From Acidobacteriaceae bacterium (GTDB lineage: Bacteria; Acidobacteriota; Terriglobia; Terriglobales; Acidobacteriaceae), in contig PLKY01000315.1 in NCBI GenBank assembly GCA_003140785.1, forward strand, positions 1-10,174: 10,174 bases of DNA. The letters run 5' to 3'. A program made the position numbers and the translations under genes. Numbering within the stretch: position 1 is the stretch's first letter; the number at the start of each line of letters is the position of its first letter. Of the stretch, positions 1 through 5,348 are shown piece by piece. The notes beneath the pieces are model-generated. The model was not told the DNA's origin. It saw only the letters and a program-made list of their open reading frames with translations, and searched no databases.

Positions 1-386
1 TGGTCCACAACGGCATCGAATATGGCTTGATGCAGGCCTATGCCGAGGGCTTCACCATCATGGAGAAGAAAGAGGAGCTGAACCTCGACTTGCCGCAGAT
101 TTCACAGATCTGGCGCTTTGGCAGTGTTGTGCGCAGCTGGTTGCTCGATCTGACGGCCGATGCGCTAAGTAAGAATCCCACGCTGGATGGACTTGAAGCC
201 TACGTAGCCGATTCGGGCGAAGGACGGTGGACAGTTTTCGAGGCGATCGATCTGAATGTGTCCGCGCCGGTGATTACTGAGTCACTTATACGACAGATTC
301 GTTCGCGCGAAGAGAATAACTTCACCGATCGGATGCTTTCGATTATGCGCAATGCGTTTGGCGGGCATGCGGTGAAGAAAGACTGA
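1..386 (+). CDS. gnd: 6-phosphogluconate dehydrogenase (decarboxylating), C-terminal part
   Basis: The gene runs in from outside the window; the frame is open from base 3 and ends at TGA 384-386, giving 127 residues. It oxidises and decarboxylates 6-phosphogluconate to ribulose-5-phosphate in the cytosolic oxidative pentose-phosphate pathway. The first visible residues, VHNGIEYG, are the substrate-binding and catalytic block of the family (His-Asn and the Glu three residues later). GSVVRSWLLDL and DSGEGRWTVFEAID follow, and the protein ends soon after FGGH. This pattern and the early end fit the short GndA/YqeC-type enzymes (about 300-340 residues, often NAD-preferring) better than the long 470-residue form; that choice is from memory of the family. 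The next gene, zwf, supplies the upstream reaction and starts 66 bases downstream on the same strand, so the two probably form an operon. Start and cofactor-binding domain lie outside the window. Confidence 0.95.
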   Translation, partial: VHNGIEYGLMQAYAEGFTIMEKKEELNLDLPQISQIWRFGSVVRSWLLDLTADALSKNPTLDGLEAYVADSGEGRWTVFEAIDLNVSAPVITESLIRQIRSREENNFTDRMLSIMRNAFGGHAVKKD

Positions 387-388
387 AG

Positions 389-423
389 AACAGGGAATAG
401 GCAACAGGGAATAGGGAATAGAA
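389..423. repeat. Heptamer run, AAYAGGG x5, in the gnd-zwf gap
   Basis: Five consecutive 7-base units are visible: AACAGGG, AATAGGC, AACAGGG, AATAGGG and AATAGAA. The run fills about half of the gap between the two pentose-phosphate genes and begins three bases after the gnd stop. The same heptamer, ACAGGGA in another phase, recurs inside the RNase H-like gene near 3746-3776. Function is unknown. It could be a slippage-prone simple repeat or a dispersed element typical of this genome. Confidence 0.75.
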
Positions 424-437
424 AAACGGAATACGCC

Positions 438-443
438 GGGAGG
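438..443 (+). promoter_or_regulatory. Ribosome binding site of zwf
   Basis: GGGAGG lies nine bases before the ATG at 453. It supports that start over any other in-frame codon. Confidence 0.7.
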
Positions 444-452
444 TTCAAGGTT

Positions 453-2015
453 ATGGCTACCGTGCAGATGAAGGTACGTCCTGAGGATTTGACAAATGTT
501 CCACAGGCGCACGAGCGTGTCCCCGATCCCGGAATCCTGGTGATTTTTGGCGCTTCCGGGGACCTGACCAAGCGCAAACTGCTGCCTGCGCTGTTTCACC
601 TTGAGCAGGCGGGGTTGCTGCCGAAGAAGTTTGCGATTGTGGGCGTGGCACGACGACCGCTGGGCGGCGAGTTTGCCGCCGATATGCGCGAAGGCATTGT
701 CGAATTCGGGGACGTGAAGGAGTCCGATCCGCTGCTCGAAGATTTTGTGAAGAACATCAGCTACTACGCGCTGAGCTTCGACGACCCTTCGCACTACGCG
801 GGGTTGAATGCCGAGTTGGACAAGATTGCGCAGGAGAAAGGCATCGGGCCGGACCGGCTTTTCTATCTCGCGACGGCACCGGAGTATTTTGCGCCGATCA
901 TCGAGAACCTTGGCTCGCAGGGCATGGCTCAACCGGAACACGGACGTGTGGGGGTGGTGATTGAAAAGCCATTCGGGCACGATCTGGATTCGGCGCGCGA
1001 GCTGAATAACCACGTCAATGGCGTCTTTCACGAGCATCAGGTTTTTCGGATCGACCACTATCTTGGCAAAGAGACGGTACAGAATATTTTGGTTTTCCGA
1101 TTTGCCAACGGAATTTTTGAGCCGATCTGGAATCGCAATTACATCGACCACGTGCAGATCACGGCGGCTGAAACTCTGGGTGTGGAAGGGCGCGGGCCGT
1201 TTTACGAGAAGGCGGGCGCACTGCGCGACGTGATTCAGAACCACGTGATGGAGCTGTTGAGCTTTGTTGCGATGGAGCCGCCCTCAAGCTTCGACGCCGA
1301 AGCGGTGCGCCGCGAGAAGGTGAAGGTGTGGCGCGCGATTCCGAGCATTCCGATTACGAACGCAGTACGCGGACAGTACGGCCCCGGCGTGGTGGAAGGG
1401 AAGAAAGTTGCGGGCTATCGCGACGAAGAACGCGTGAACCCGGAATCGGGCACGGAGACCTACGCCGCGGTTCGCCTGGAGATTGAGAACTGGCGGTGGG
1501 CGGGCGTGCCGATATATCTGCGCGCAGGCAAGCGACTGAAGAGGCGCGCTACCGAGATTAGCATCCAATTCAAGCAGCCGCCGCTACTGATTTTTGACCG
1601 GCTGCAATCGAGCGGACCGTGCAATGAGATTCAGCCCAACCTACTAACCATTCGCATTCAGCCGGACGAGGGGATTGCGCTGCGGTTTGGCGCGAAGGTG
1701 CCGAATACGCCGAATATGTCAGTGTGCCCGGTGAACATGGACTTCAATTACGCCGCGGCGTTTGGCACTTCGACCGCCAATGGGTATGAGCGGCTGCTGC
1801 TGGACGCGATGCTTGGGGACCAGACGCTGTTTGCGCACCGCGATGGAGTGGAAGTGACGTGGGCACTGTATACGCCGATTCTGGAGGCATGGGCGGCGAA
1901 GAATCCGGAGGTTTTCCCGAATTACTTTGCGGGGTCGTGGGGGCCGGATTGCTCGGAGCGGCTGCTGGAGCGGGGCGGGCACCAGTGGAGGAATAATTTG
2001 GGTGTGAAGAGCTGA
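453..2015 (+). CDS. zwf: Glucose-6-phosphate 1-dehydrogenase
   Basis: Cytosolic enzyme that oxidises glucose-6-phosphate to 6-phosphogluconolactone with NAD(P)+, the entry step of the oxidative pentose-phosphate pathway. The 520-residue product is slightly longer than the usual 480-510 because of an N-terminal extension of about 25 residues before the Rossmann strand. GASGDLTKRKL (residues 33-43) is the nucleotide-binding fingerprint. RIDHYLGKE (199-207) is the family signature, with the substrate-phosphate-binding His202. RDVIQNH places the probable catalytic base at His264, by analogy with the Leuconostoc enzyme. ATG 453 has a good Shine-Dalgarno at 438-443. Its partner gnd ends 66 bases upstream. 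No lactonase gene follows on this strand within the window; the next gene is unrelated. No clear terminator was seen after the TGA at 2013-2015. Confidence 0.97.
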   Translation: MATVQMKVRPEDLTNVPQAHERVPDPGILVIFGASGDLTKRKLLPALFHLEQAGLLPKKFAIVGVARRPLGGEFAADMREGIVEFGDVKESDPLLEDFVKNISYYALSFDDPSHYAGLNAELDKIAQEKGIGPDRLFYLATAPEYFAPIIENLGSQGMAQPEHGRVGVVIEKPFGHDLDSARELNNHVNGVFHEHQVFRIDHYLGKETVQNILVFRFANGIFEPIWNRNYIDHVQITAAETLGVEGRGPFYEKAGALRDVIQNHVMELLSFVAMEPPSSFDAEAVRREKVKVWRAIPSIPITNAVRGQYGPGVVEGKKVAGYRDEERVNPESGTETYAAVRLEIENWRWAGVPIYLRAGKRLKRRATEISIQFKQPPLLIFDRLQSSGPCNEIQPNLLTIRIQPDEGIALRFGAKVPNTPNMSVCPVNMDFNYAAAFGTSTANGYERLLLDAMLGDQTLFAHRDGVEVTWALYTPILEAWAAKNPEVFPNYFAGSWGPDCSERLLERGGHQWRNNLGVKS

Positions 2016-2081
2016 TCGGCTTAGCTATCCGTCTCGGGCGTGAGTTTGAAGGGCGTGGGGTTAGCGCAGTATCGTTCGTTT

Positions 2082-2726
2082 ATGCGCACGATCCTGCTCG
2101 GCACTCTGCTAAGTTTTGCCGTGAATCTTACCTCCGCCCAGCAACCCATCCGACAGGTTGATTTCAAGAATTTCACCTACCCTTTGAGCGGCCCGCTGCT
2201 CGGCCATGGCGAGTTGAAGTGGCTGGGTGATCCGAAGGATGCGTACTCGAAGAGAAAGCCCATTCATTTGGTGAACGGAAAGGACCTTGCAAAGTCGTCA
2301 AGGTTCATCATGGACGGGAAAGAATATACGCAGTTTGAAGGCTTTACTTTGCAGTCCGTGGAGTTTGCCGAAGTGACGGGTGACGGACAAGAGGACGCGA
2401 TCGTCGTCCTCCTGTACCGTACTGGGGGCACTCAGAATACGCACTACGTATATATTTATTCCTTCGTCGATGGGAAACCGAAGCTGCTGGCGTACTGTCA
2501 CACTGGCGACCGTGCTTATTCTGGTCTATACAAAGTTTATGGCGAGCAGTCGAAGCTGGTTTTCGAGTTGTTGGACCCCAAGAAAAACGAAGGAGACTGT
2601 TGCTCATCCAGGTTCGTTCGAACGCAGTTTATTTGGCGCGACGGCCGGTTTGCGCAGATCGGAAAACAGGAATACGGAAAAAATAGAGCCGTAACCGAAC
2701 GACTCCCGCTATTTACTCCCAGATGA
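2082..2726 (+). CDS. Secreted protein of unknown function
   Basis: I do not recognise a named family. From ATG 2082 the product is 214 residues and starts with a clear signal peptide (MRTILLGTLLSFAVNLTSA, likely cut before Gln20), so it should be exported. An upstream in-frame GTG at 2040 would add 14 residues in front of the signal peptide and has no better ribosome site, so I prefer 2082. The mature part has a VTGDGQEDAIVVLLY stretch (98-112) of the FG-GAP-like 'D-x-TGDG-x-D/E-A' type. It also has a TGGTQNTHYVYIYSF strand region, and adjacent cysteines Cys173-Cys174 before SRFVRTQF. It looks like a single small beta-rich domain that could bind calcium or a ligand. It lies 66 bases after zwf but is functionally unrelated to it. 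Its 3' end overlaps by 14 bases the orphan minus-strand frame that ends at 2713. Confidence 0.7.
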   Translation: MRTILLGTLLSFAVNLTSAQQPIRQVDFKNFTYPLSGPLLGHGELKWLGDPKDAYSKRKPIHLVNGKDLAKSSRFIMDGKEYTQFEGFTLQSVEFAEVTGDGQEDAIVVLLYRTGGTQNTHYVYIYSFVDGKPKLLAYCHTGDRAYSGLYKVYGEQSKLVFELLDPKKNEGDCCSSRFVRTQFIWRDGRFAQIGKQEYGKNRAVTERLPLFTPR

Positions 2727-2790
2727 CTTTGACGAGGATGCCGTCGGGGAGTTTGGCTTCCCACATATCCACTGCGCCTTTTCTTCGAAT
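2713..2790 (-). pseudogene. Orphan fragment resembling the RNase H-like protein's C-terminal tail
   Basis: Read on the minus strand from about 2790 down to TAA 2715-2713, this frame encodes a peptide ending MWEAKLPDGILVKVIWE-stop. The RNase H-like protein at 3584-4234 ends GELPDGTLVKIIRE-stop. Over the last 24 residues I count 10 identities, with the stop at the same place. The frame runs upstream without a stop into the antitoxin gene's 3' end but in a different phase, with no convincing start or ribosome site. It is therefore best read as a remnant of a tail duplication or of an older copy of the gene. The similarity is short, so chance cannot be excluded. Both tails loosely recall DUF104/AF2212-type antitoxin peptides (G-x-L-x-LPEG-x-x-V-x-V). 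Confidence 0.45.
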
Positions 2791-2825
2791 CTGAAGGGAA
2801 AGGAAGACGGTCTGGTGGTTTCTTC

Positions 2826-3143
2826 TTAAGCGATGGCCGCAATGCCGTGTTTCGCGGCGAGGGTGAGCAATTTAGCCGCTGGTCCTCGCGGCTGTTTTTC
2901 GCCGCGCTCCCATTTGCTGACGACGCCGGTGGTCACATTCAGATGTGCCGCAAAGACGGCCTGACTCACAGCGGCTTTTGCGCGGATGCGGCGGATAGCC
3001 GACGGTGATAGCTTCATGACCGGTGTCAGGCAAGCCCGATCGAATTCACGCATGGTTTTGCTATCGATAGCGCCGACCTGATGCAGGTCAGACATGCTTT
3101 CGTGCAATGCCGCGAATGCTTCGCTTTTGTATGCCTTTGCCAT
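2826..3143 (-). CDS. XRE-family antitoxin (HigA/NadS-like)
   Basis: 105-residue DNA-binding antitoxin expected to neutralise the RelE-like toxin encoded just upstream and to repress their shared promoter. The C-terminal half is a helix-turn-helix of the Cro/C1 type: LSPSAIRRIRAKAAVSQAVF, then HLNVTTGVVSKWERGEKQP, residues 45-85. The N-terminal 40 residues (MAKAYKSEAFAALHESMSDL onward) match the toxin-binding region usual in this antitoxin group. ATG 3143 was chosen because AAGGA lies seven bases before it on the minus strand and because MAKAYKSE is a natural family beginning. A longer frame reaching 3176 has no such support. The gene overlaps the toxin's 3' end by 56 bases, so the pair is translationally linked. 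Toxin-first order is the HigBA arrangement. Confidence 0.9.
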   Translation of the reverse strand: MAKAYKSEAFAALHESMSDLHQVGAIDSKTMREFDRACLTPVMKLSPSAIRRIRAKAAVSQAVFAAHLNVTTGVVSKWERGEKQPRGPAAKLLTLAAKHGIAAIA

Positions 3144-3540
3144 ATTCCAATCCTTTGCTCGATGGAGCGATCTCAAAAAGAGCCTTCGCCTTCACGATTG
3201 CCGTCATTTCTTCCTCGTTGTAGCCGAGATAGATTCGTGCGGCTTTTCGGTATTCTTTCAATTCATCAAGTCTGATGTTTGCCAGATCCTTCTTTTCGAA
3301 ACCGAACATCAGGATCGCGCGTTGTCCGGCCTTCATGGCGATTAAAGCTCTCGCACCGCCGCTCGAACCTTCACCTTCCCGTGCAAGCCTGTATTTGAAG
3401 ACTCCACCTCCAAGATCCGCATCAAAAGCGCCGTTCACGGTATCCCATAAAGCTTCGTCGCCAATTCCAAAACGGCGAGCGAAACGCATGAAGGGCTTCG
3501 ACGCAAACACCCGAAGCGTGCTGGATAGACTTGCCGGCAC
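3088..3540 (-). CDS. RelE/HigB-like toxin of a type II toxin-antitoxin pair
   Basis: 150-residue protein that fits the RelE-like family represented by PF06296, toxins thought to act on translation by cutting mRNA at the ribosome. Diagnostic blocks are DADLGGGVFKYRLAREGEG (about 41-59), SSGGARALIAMK (59-70), ILMFGFEKKDLANI (76-89) and the helical stretch ELKEYRKAARIYLG (92-105). These correspond to the family's LGGG-hydrophobic-K-x-R, SGG and GF-x-K-x-x-x-x-NI motifs. The C-terminal 45 residues, overlapping the antitoxin gene, are longer and less conserved than usual. The start is uncertain. GTG 3540 lacks a Shine-Dalgarno but sits exactly seven bases after a TATACT -10-like box, which would allow a leaderless transcript. 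GTG 3510 is an alternative. The gene is 43 bases downstream of the RNase H-like gene on the same strand. Confidence 0.88.
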   Translation of the reverse strand: MPASLSSTLRVFASKPFMRFARRFGIGDEALWDTVNGAFDADLGGGVFKYRLAREGEGSSGGARALIAMKAGQRAILMFGFEKKDLANIRLDELKEYRKAARIYLGYNEEEMTAIVKAKALFEIAPSSKGLEYGKGIQKRSIRGIARKHV

Positions 3541-3546
3541 ATGGAA

Positions 3547-3567
3547 AGTATAGCACTTAGAACTATA
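3547..3567 (-). promoter_or_regulatory. Candidate promoter -10 and palindromic operator of the toxin-antitoxin operon
   Basis: On the minus strand, TATAGTTCTAAGTGCTATA (3567-3549) is a 19-base imperfect palindrome whose arms match at seven of nine positions. Its downstream end overlaps a TATACT hexamer (3552-3547) that resembles a sigma-70 -10 box. No good -35 was found; TTCTTT at 3576-3571 with an 18-base spacer is weak. A repressor site overlapping the -10 is what HigA-type antitoxins use for autoregulation, so this is the likely operator. The assignment is an inference. Confidence 0.5.
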
Positions 3568-3583
3568 GCGAAAGAAGCGCGCG

Positions 3584-4234
3584 CTATTCGCGGATGATCT
3601 TTACCAAGGTGCCGTCTGGCAGCTCCCCATCGATGAGATGGATGACGCCGTTCTTGACCAGGCCTTCGAAAACCTGGCGGGTGGGCTTCGGTGGGTGCGC
3701 TTCTTTCTGAAGAGAGGCCGAGCCGTACTGCGGCGCTGAGCTGGCTGTTCCCTGTTCCCTGATCCCTGTTCCCTGTTTTTTTCCCATGCCCCGGTCCATG
3801 GCTTCGTTGGCGAGGCGGTCGGCTTCCTGATTGCCGCCGCGGAGGGTGTGGCTCATCTCGAAGCGGTCGAGCTTGGCGGCGCGGCGTTTGGCTTCTTCCC
3901 AGAGCGGGATCAGGCCGGGGTTCTTCACCTTGTACTGGCCCTTCATCTGCTTGACCATCAGTTCGGAATCAGAGACGACTCGCAGGCGTCTTGCGCCGAT
4001 CTTGACTGCCCAATCGAGGACTGCAAGGAGGGCGGAATACTCGGCGAAGTTATTGGTCTGTTTGCCGAGGTATTCGCTGAGGCGGGCGACGATGCGGGCT
4101 TGAGAGTCTTCGATGACCGCTCCATAGCCTGCCGGGCCGGGGTTGCCGCGCGAGCCGCCGTCGCAGTGGGCGGTAATCCATCCGTCAGTGGTGGGCTTTG
4201 CCGGGTTCATTTCGGGAAATAGAGGGTTATCCAT
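3584..4234 (-). CDS. Ribonuclease HI-like protein with extra C-terminal tail
   Basis: Probable RNase HI that cuts the RNA strand of RNA-DNA hybrids. Residues 17-148 form the RNase H fold with all four acidic catalytic positions: Asp25 (HCDGGSRGNPGPAGYG), Glu65 (NNFAEYSALL), Asp89 (VVSDSELMVKQ) and Asp139 (GNQEADRLANEA). It lacks an obvious N-terminal hybrid-binding domain. Beyond the fold come a low-complexity linker (152-185) and a tail (186-216, ending GELPDGTLVKIIRE) that are not part of RNase HI. The start of the linker is encoded by a heptamer repeat (3746-3776). The tail resembles small DUF104-type antitoxin peptides, a weak similarity seen by eye, and a short related frame lies at 2713-2790. 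ATG 4234 has only a weak GGAAAA before it; Met9 (4210) is an alternative. At 216 residues it is longer than usual (about 130-160). It is upstream of the toxin gene, but the operator between them suggests separate control. Confidence 0.9.
   Translation of the reverse strand: MDNPLFPEMNPAKPTTDGWITAHCDGGSRGNPGPAGYGAVIEDSQARIVARLSEYLGKQTNNFAEYSALLAVLDWAVKIGARRLRVVSDSELMVKQMKGQYKVKNPGLIPLWEEAKRRAAKLDRFEMSHTLRGGNQEADRLANEAMDRGMGKKQGTGIREQGTASSAPQYGSASLQKEAHPPKPTRQVFEGLVKNGVIHLIDGELPDGTLVKIIRE
3746..3776. repeat. Heptamer run, ACAGGGA x4, inside the RNase H-like gene
   Basis: On the coding (minus) strand the units are ACAGGGA, ACAGGGA, TCAGGGA, ACAGGGA, then ACA. They encode QGTGIREQGT in the linker between the RNase H fold and the C-terminal tail. 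Because seven is not a multiple of three, gain or loss of one unit would shift the frame and replace the tail. The same heptamer family appears at 389-423. Confidence 0.8.
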
Positions 4235-4328
4235 CGTTTTCCAGTACCCCAGTTGCAGTCATTCCAGTCCGTCCCCGCAGGCAGCACGGAACCGGGCCTA
4301 AAGGCCGCGATGATTTGGGGCCCTTTTT

Positions 4329-4348
4329 CCTGGGGCTGAAGCCCCAGG
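4329..4348. repeat. GGGGCTGAAGCCCC-type hairpin
   Basis: CCTGGGGCTGAAGCCCCAGG forms a perfect 9-bp stem around a GA turn. A shorter copy with the same GGGCT-GA-AGCCC core occurs at 7403-7414. The recurrence in two intergenic regions of one window suggests a dispersed REP-like element. There is no T-run directly after it, so it is not a typical plus-strand terminator. Confidence 0.65.
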
Positions 4349-4427
4349 CTCCCTCCGGATGCGTGGACTCCCTCTGTGTGCGAGAAGTGCAGCTGTAGAA
4401 CCAGTGTACTGGCCGGAGCATCGCGTC

Positions 4428-4451
4428 GGAACCGAGGTACTGTGCAGCGTG
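4428..4451 (+). promoter_or_regulatory. Weak ECF-type promoter candidate for the sigma factor cluster
   Basis: GGAACC at 4428-4433 followed 15 bases after GGAAC by CGTG (4448-4451) resembles the GGAAC/CGT pattern read by many ECF sigma factors. It lies about 70 bases before ATG 4520, so it could be an autoregulatory promoter. Short motifs like this arise by chance, so confidence is low. Confidence 0.25.
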
Positions 4452-4519
4452 CTCACTTAGCGGTTTGTTTCGCGTCTACCTGAGTGCGACCACTCTTCGA
4501 ACGACGGAGCAGTGATTCA

Positions 4520-5257
4520 ATGACAGTTGAAGCTGCCAGCTTGGCACCTGCCCCCGCGTCCACATTGGTGACAGCGTCGGCCGGTTTGGCGTGGCCAGCC
4601 ACAAGGCGGATACAATCCTCTGCAGGCATGGCTACGAGGGCAATGGACGGGCCGGACCGCGCGCAGGAGCGCTTGCAGGCGCGTGCGCCGGAGATGGAGC
4701 TGATCCGCGAGGCGCAGAAGGGTTCGCGGGTGGCGTTCGACGCGCTGGTGCGCCAGTATGAGAACCAGGTTTTGCGGCTCGCGCTGCATTTGACGGGCTC
4801 GGAGCACGATGCCGAGGATATTTATCAGGAAGCTTTCTTAAAAGCTTTTCGGTATATCGGGAACTTCCGGTTTGAGTGCTCGTTCTATACGTGGATTTAT
4901 CGGATTGTCACCAATCTCTGCTTGGATCAGTTGAGGCGGCGCAAGACTCGCCGCGAAGATTCGGCTGTGCTCGTAGACCACTCCGGCGATGAGATTGATT
5001 TGCTGGCTTCGGTGTCGGACAACCGGTCGTATTCAAGTCCGGATCGCGAGCTTGACCGCAAGGTTTTGGGAGAACGAATTCAGGCCGCGTTGGGAAAGCT
5101 GACGCCGCGCGAACGCATGGTTTTTGAGTTGAAGCACTACCAGGGGCTCCGCCTGCGGACTATTGGAGAGATGTTGAACACGACGGAAGAAACCGCCAAA
5201 AATACGCTCTTCAGGGCGACCAAGAAGTTAAGGCTTCAATTGGCGGGATTGCGCTAG
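4520..5257 (+). CDS. ECF-type (RpoE-like) RNA polymerase sigma factor
   Basis: Sigma-70 family group 4 protein that would direct RNA polymerase to a stress or envelope regulon. From ATG 4520 it has 245 residues. Region 2 spans about 72-141 (AFDALVRQYENQVLRLALHL, DAEDIYQEAFLKAF, SFYTWIYRIVTNLCLDQLRR) and contains the core-binding and -10-recognition helices. Region 4 spans about 188-242 (LGKLTPRERMVFELKHYQG, then the helix-turn-helix LRTIGEMLNTTEETAKNTLF). No region 1.1 or 3 is present. ATG 4520 has GGAG ten bases upstream. The first 36 residues are Ala/Ser/Thr-rich and not family-like, so ATG 4628 (MATRAMDG) is a real alternative, and a TACAAT box just before it could give a shorter transcript. 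A GTG at 4484 is in frame but unsupported. The gene is 91 bases before an anti-sigma factor gene, as is usual for ECF systems. Confidence 0.93.
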   Translation: MTVEAASLAPAPASTLVTASAGLAWPATRRIQSSAGMATRAMDGPDRAQERLQARAPEMELIREAQKGSRVAFDALVRQYENQVLRLALHLTGSEHDAEDIYQEAFLKAFRYIGNFRFECSFYTWIYRIVTNLCLDQLRRRKTRREDSAVLVDHSGDEIDLLASVSDNRSYSSPDRELDRKVLGERIQAALGKLTPRERMVFELKHYQGLRLRTIGEMLNTTEETAKNTLFRATKKLRLQLAGLR

Positions 5258-5277
5258 GTCTTGCAGACGGCAGACTC

Positions 5278-5316
5278 TTGGATGAGATTTGCGGCGTTTT
5301 GGACGAGATTTGTGGC
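5278..5316 (+). repeat. 18-base direct repeat, period 21, between sigma and anti-sigma genes
   Basis: TTGGATGAGATTTGCGGC (5278-5295) is repeated as TTGGACGAGATTTGTGGC (5299-5316) with two mismatches. It lies in the 91-base gap just before the anti-sigma gene's ribosome site. It could be a short tandem duplication, a paired regulator site or an mRNA element. No protein-coding role is evident. Confidence 0.6.
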
Positions 5317-5348
5317 ACTGCAGTACGAGGCTGGAAGGACGTAACCCT

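Larger units (their letters stand above)
4235..4519. other. Non-coding stretch with hairpin repeats between divergent genes
   Basis: This 285-base gap separates the minus-strand RNase H-like gene from the plus-strand sigma factor gene, so it should hold both promoters. Visible structure includes a GGCCT/AGGCC mini-hairpin (4295-4306), GGGGCCC (4317-4323), the large hairpin at 4329-4348 and a CCAGT-GT-ACTGG palindrome (4401-4412). A weak ECF-type promoter candidate lies at 4428-4451. The minus-strand open frame through the hairpins (about 4227-4421) is repeat sequence read through, not a convincing gene. Confidence 0.6.

Noticed and set aside
282..1244. Long minus-strand open frame of 320 codons opposite zwf
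   Set aside because: It is the antisense shadow of zwf, whose sense product is unmistakable. The shadow has no recognisable domain, and its composition is that of a reversed high-GC gene.
4401..4412. CCAGT-GT-ACTGG palindrome upstream of the sigma factor gene
   Set aside because: Only five bases per arm and no second copy in the window; too short to call an operator.
4227..4421. Minus-strand open frame of 64 codons in the intergenic stretch
   Set aside because: It runs through the hairpin repeats and encodes a low-complexity peptide. Such frames are by-products of dispersed repeats.
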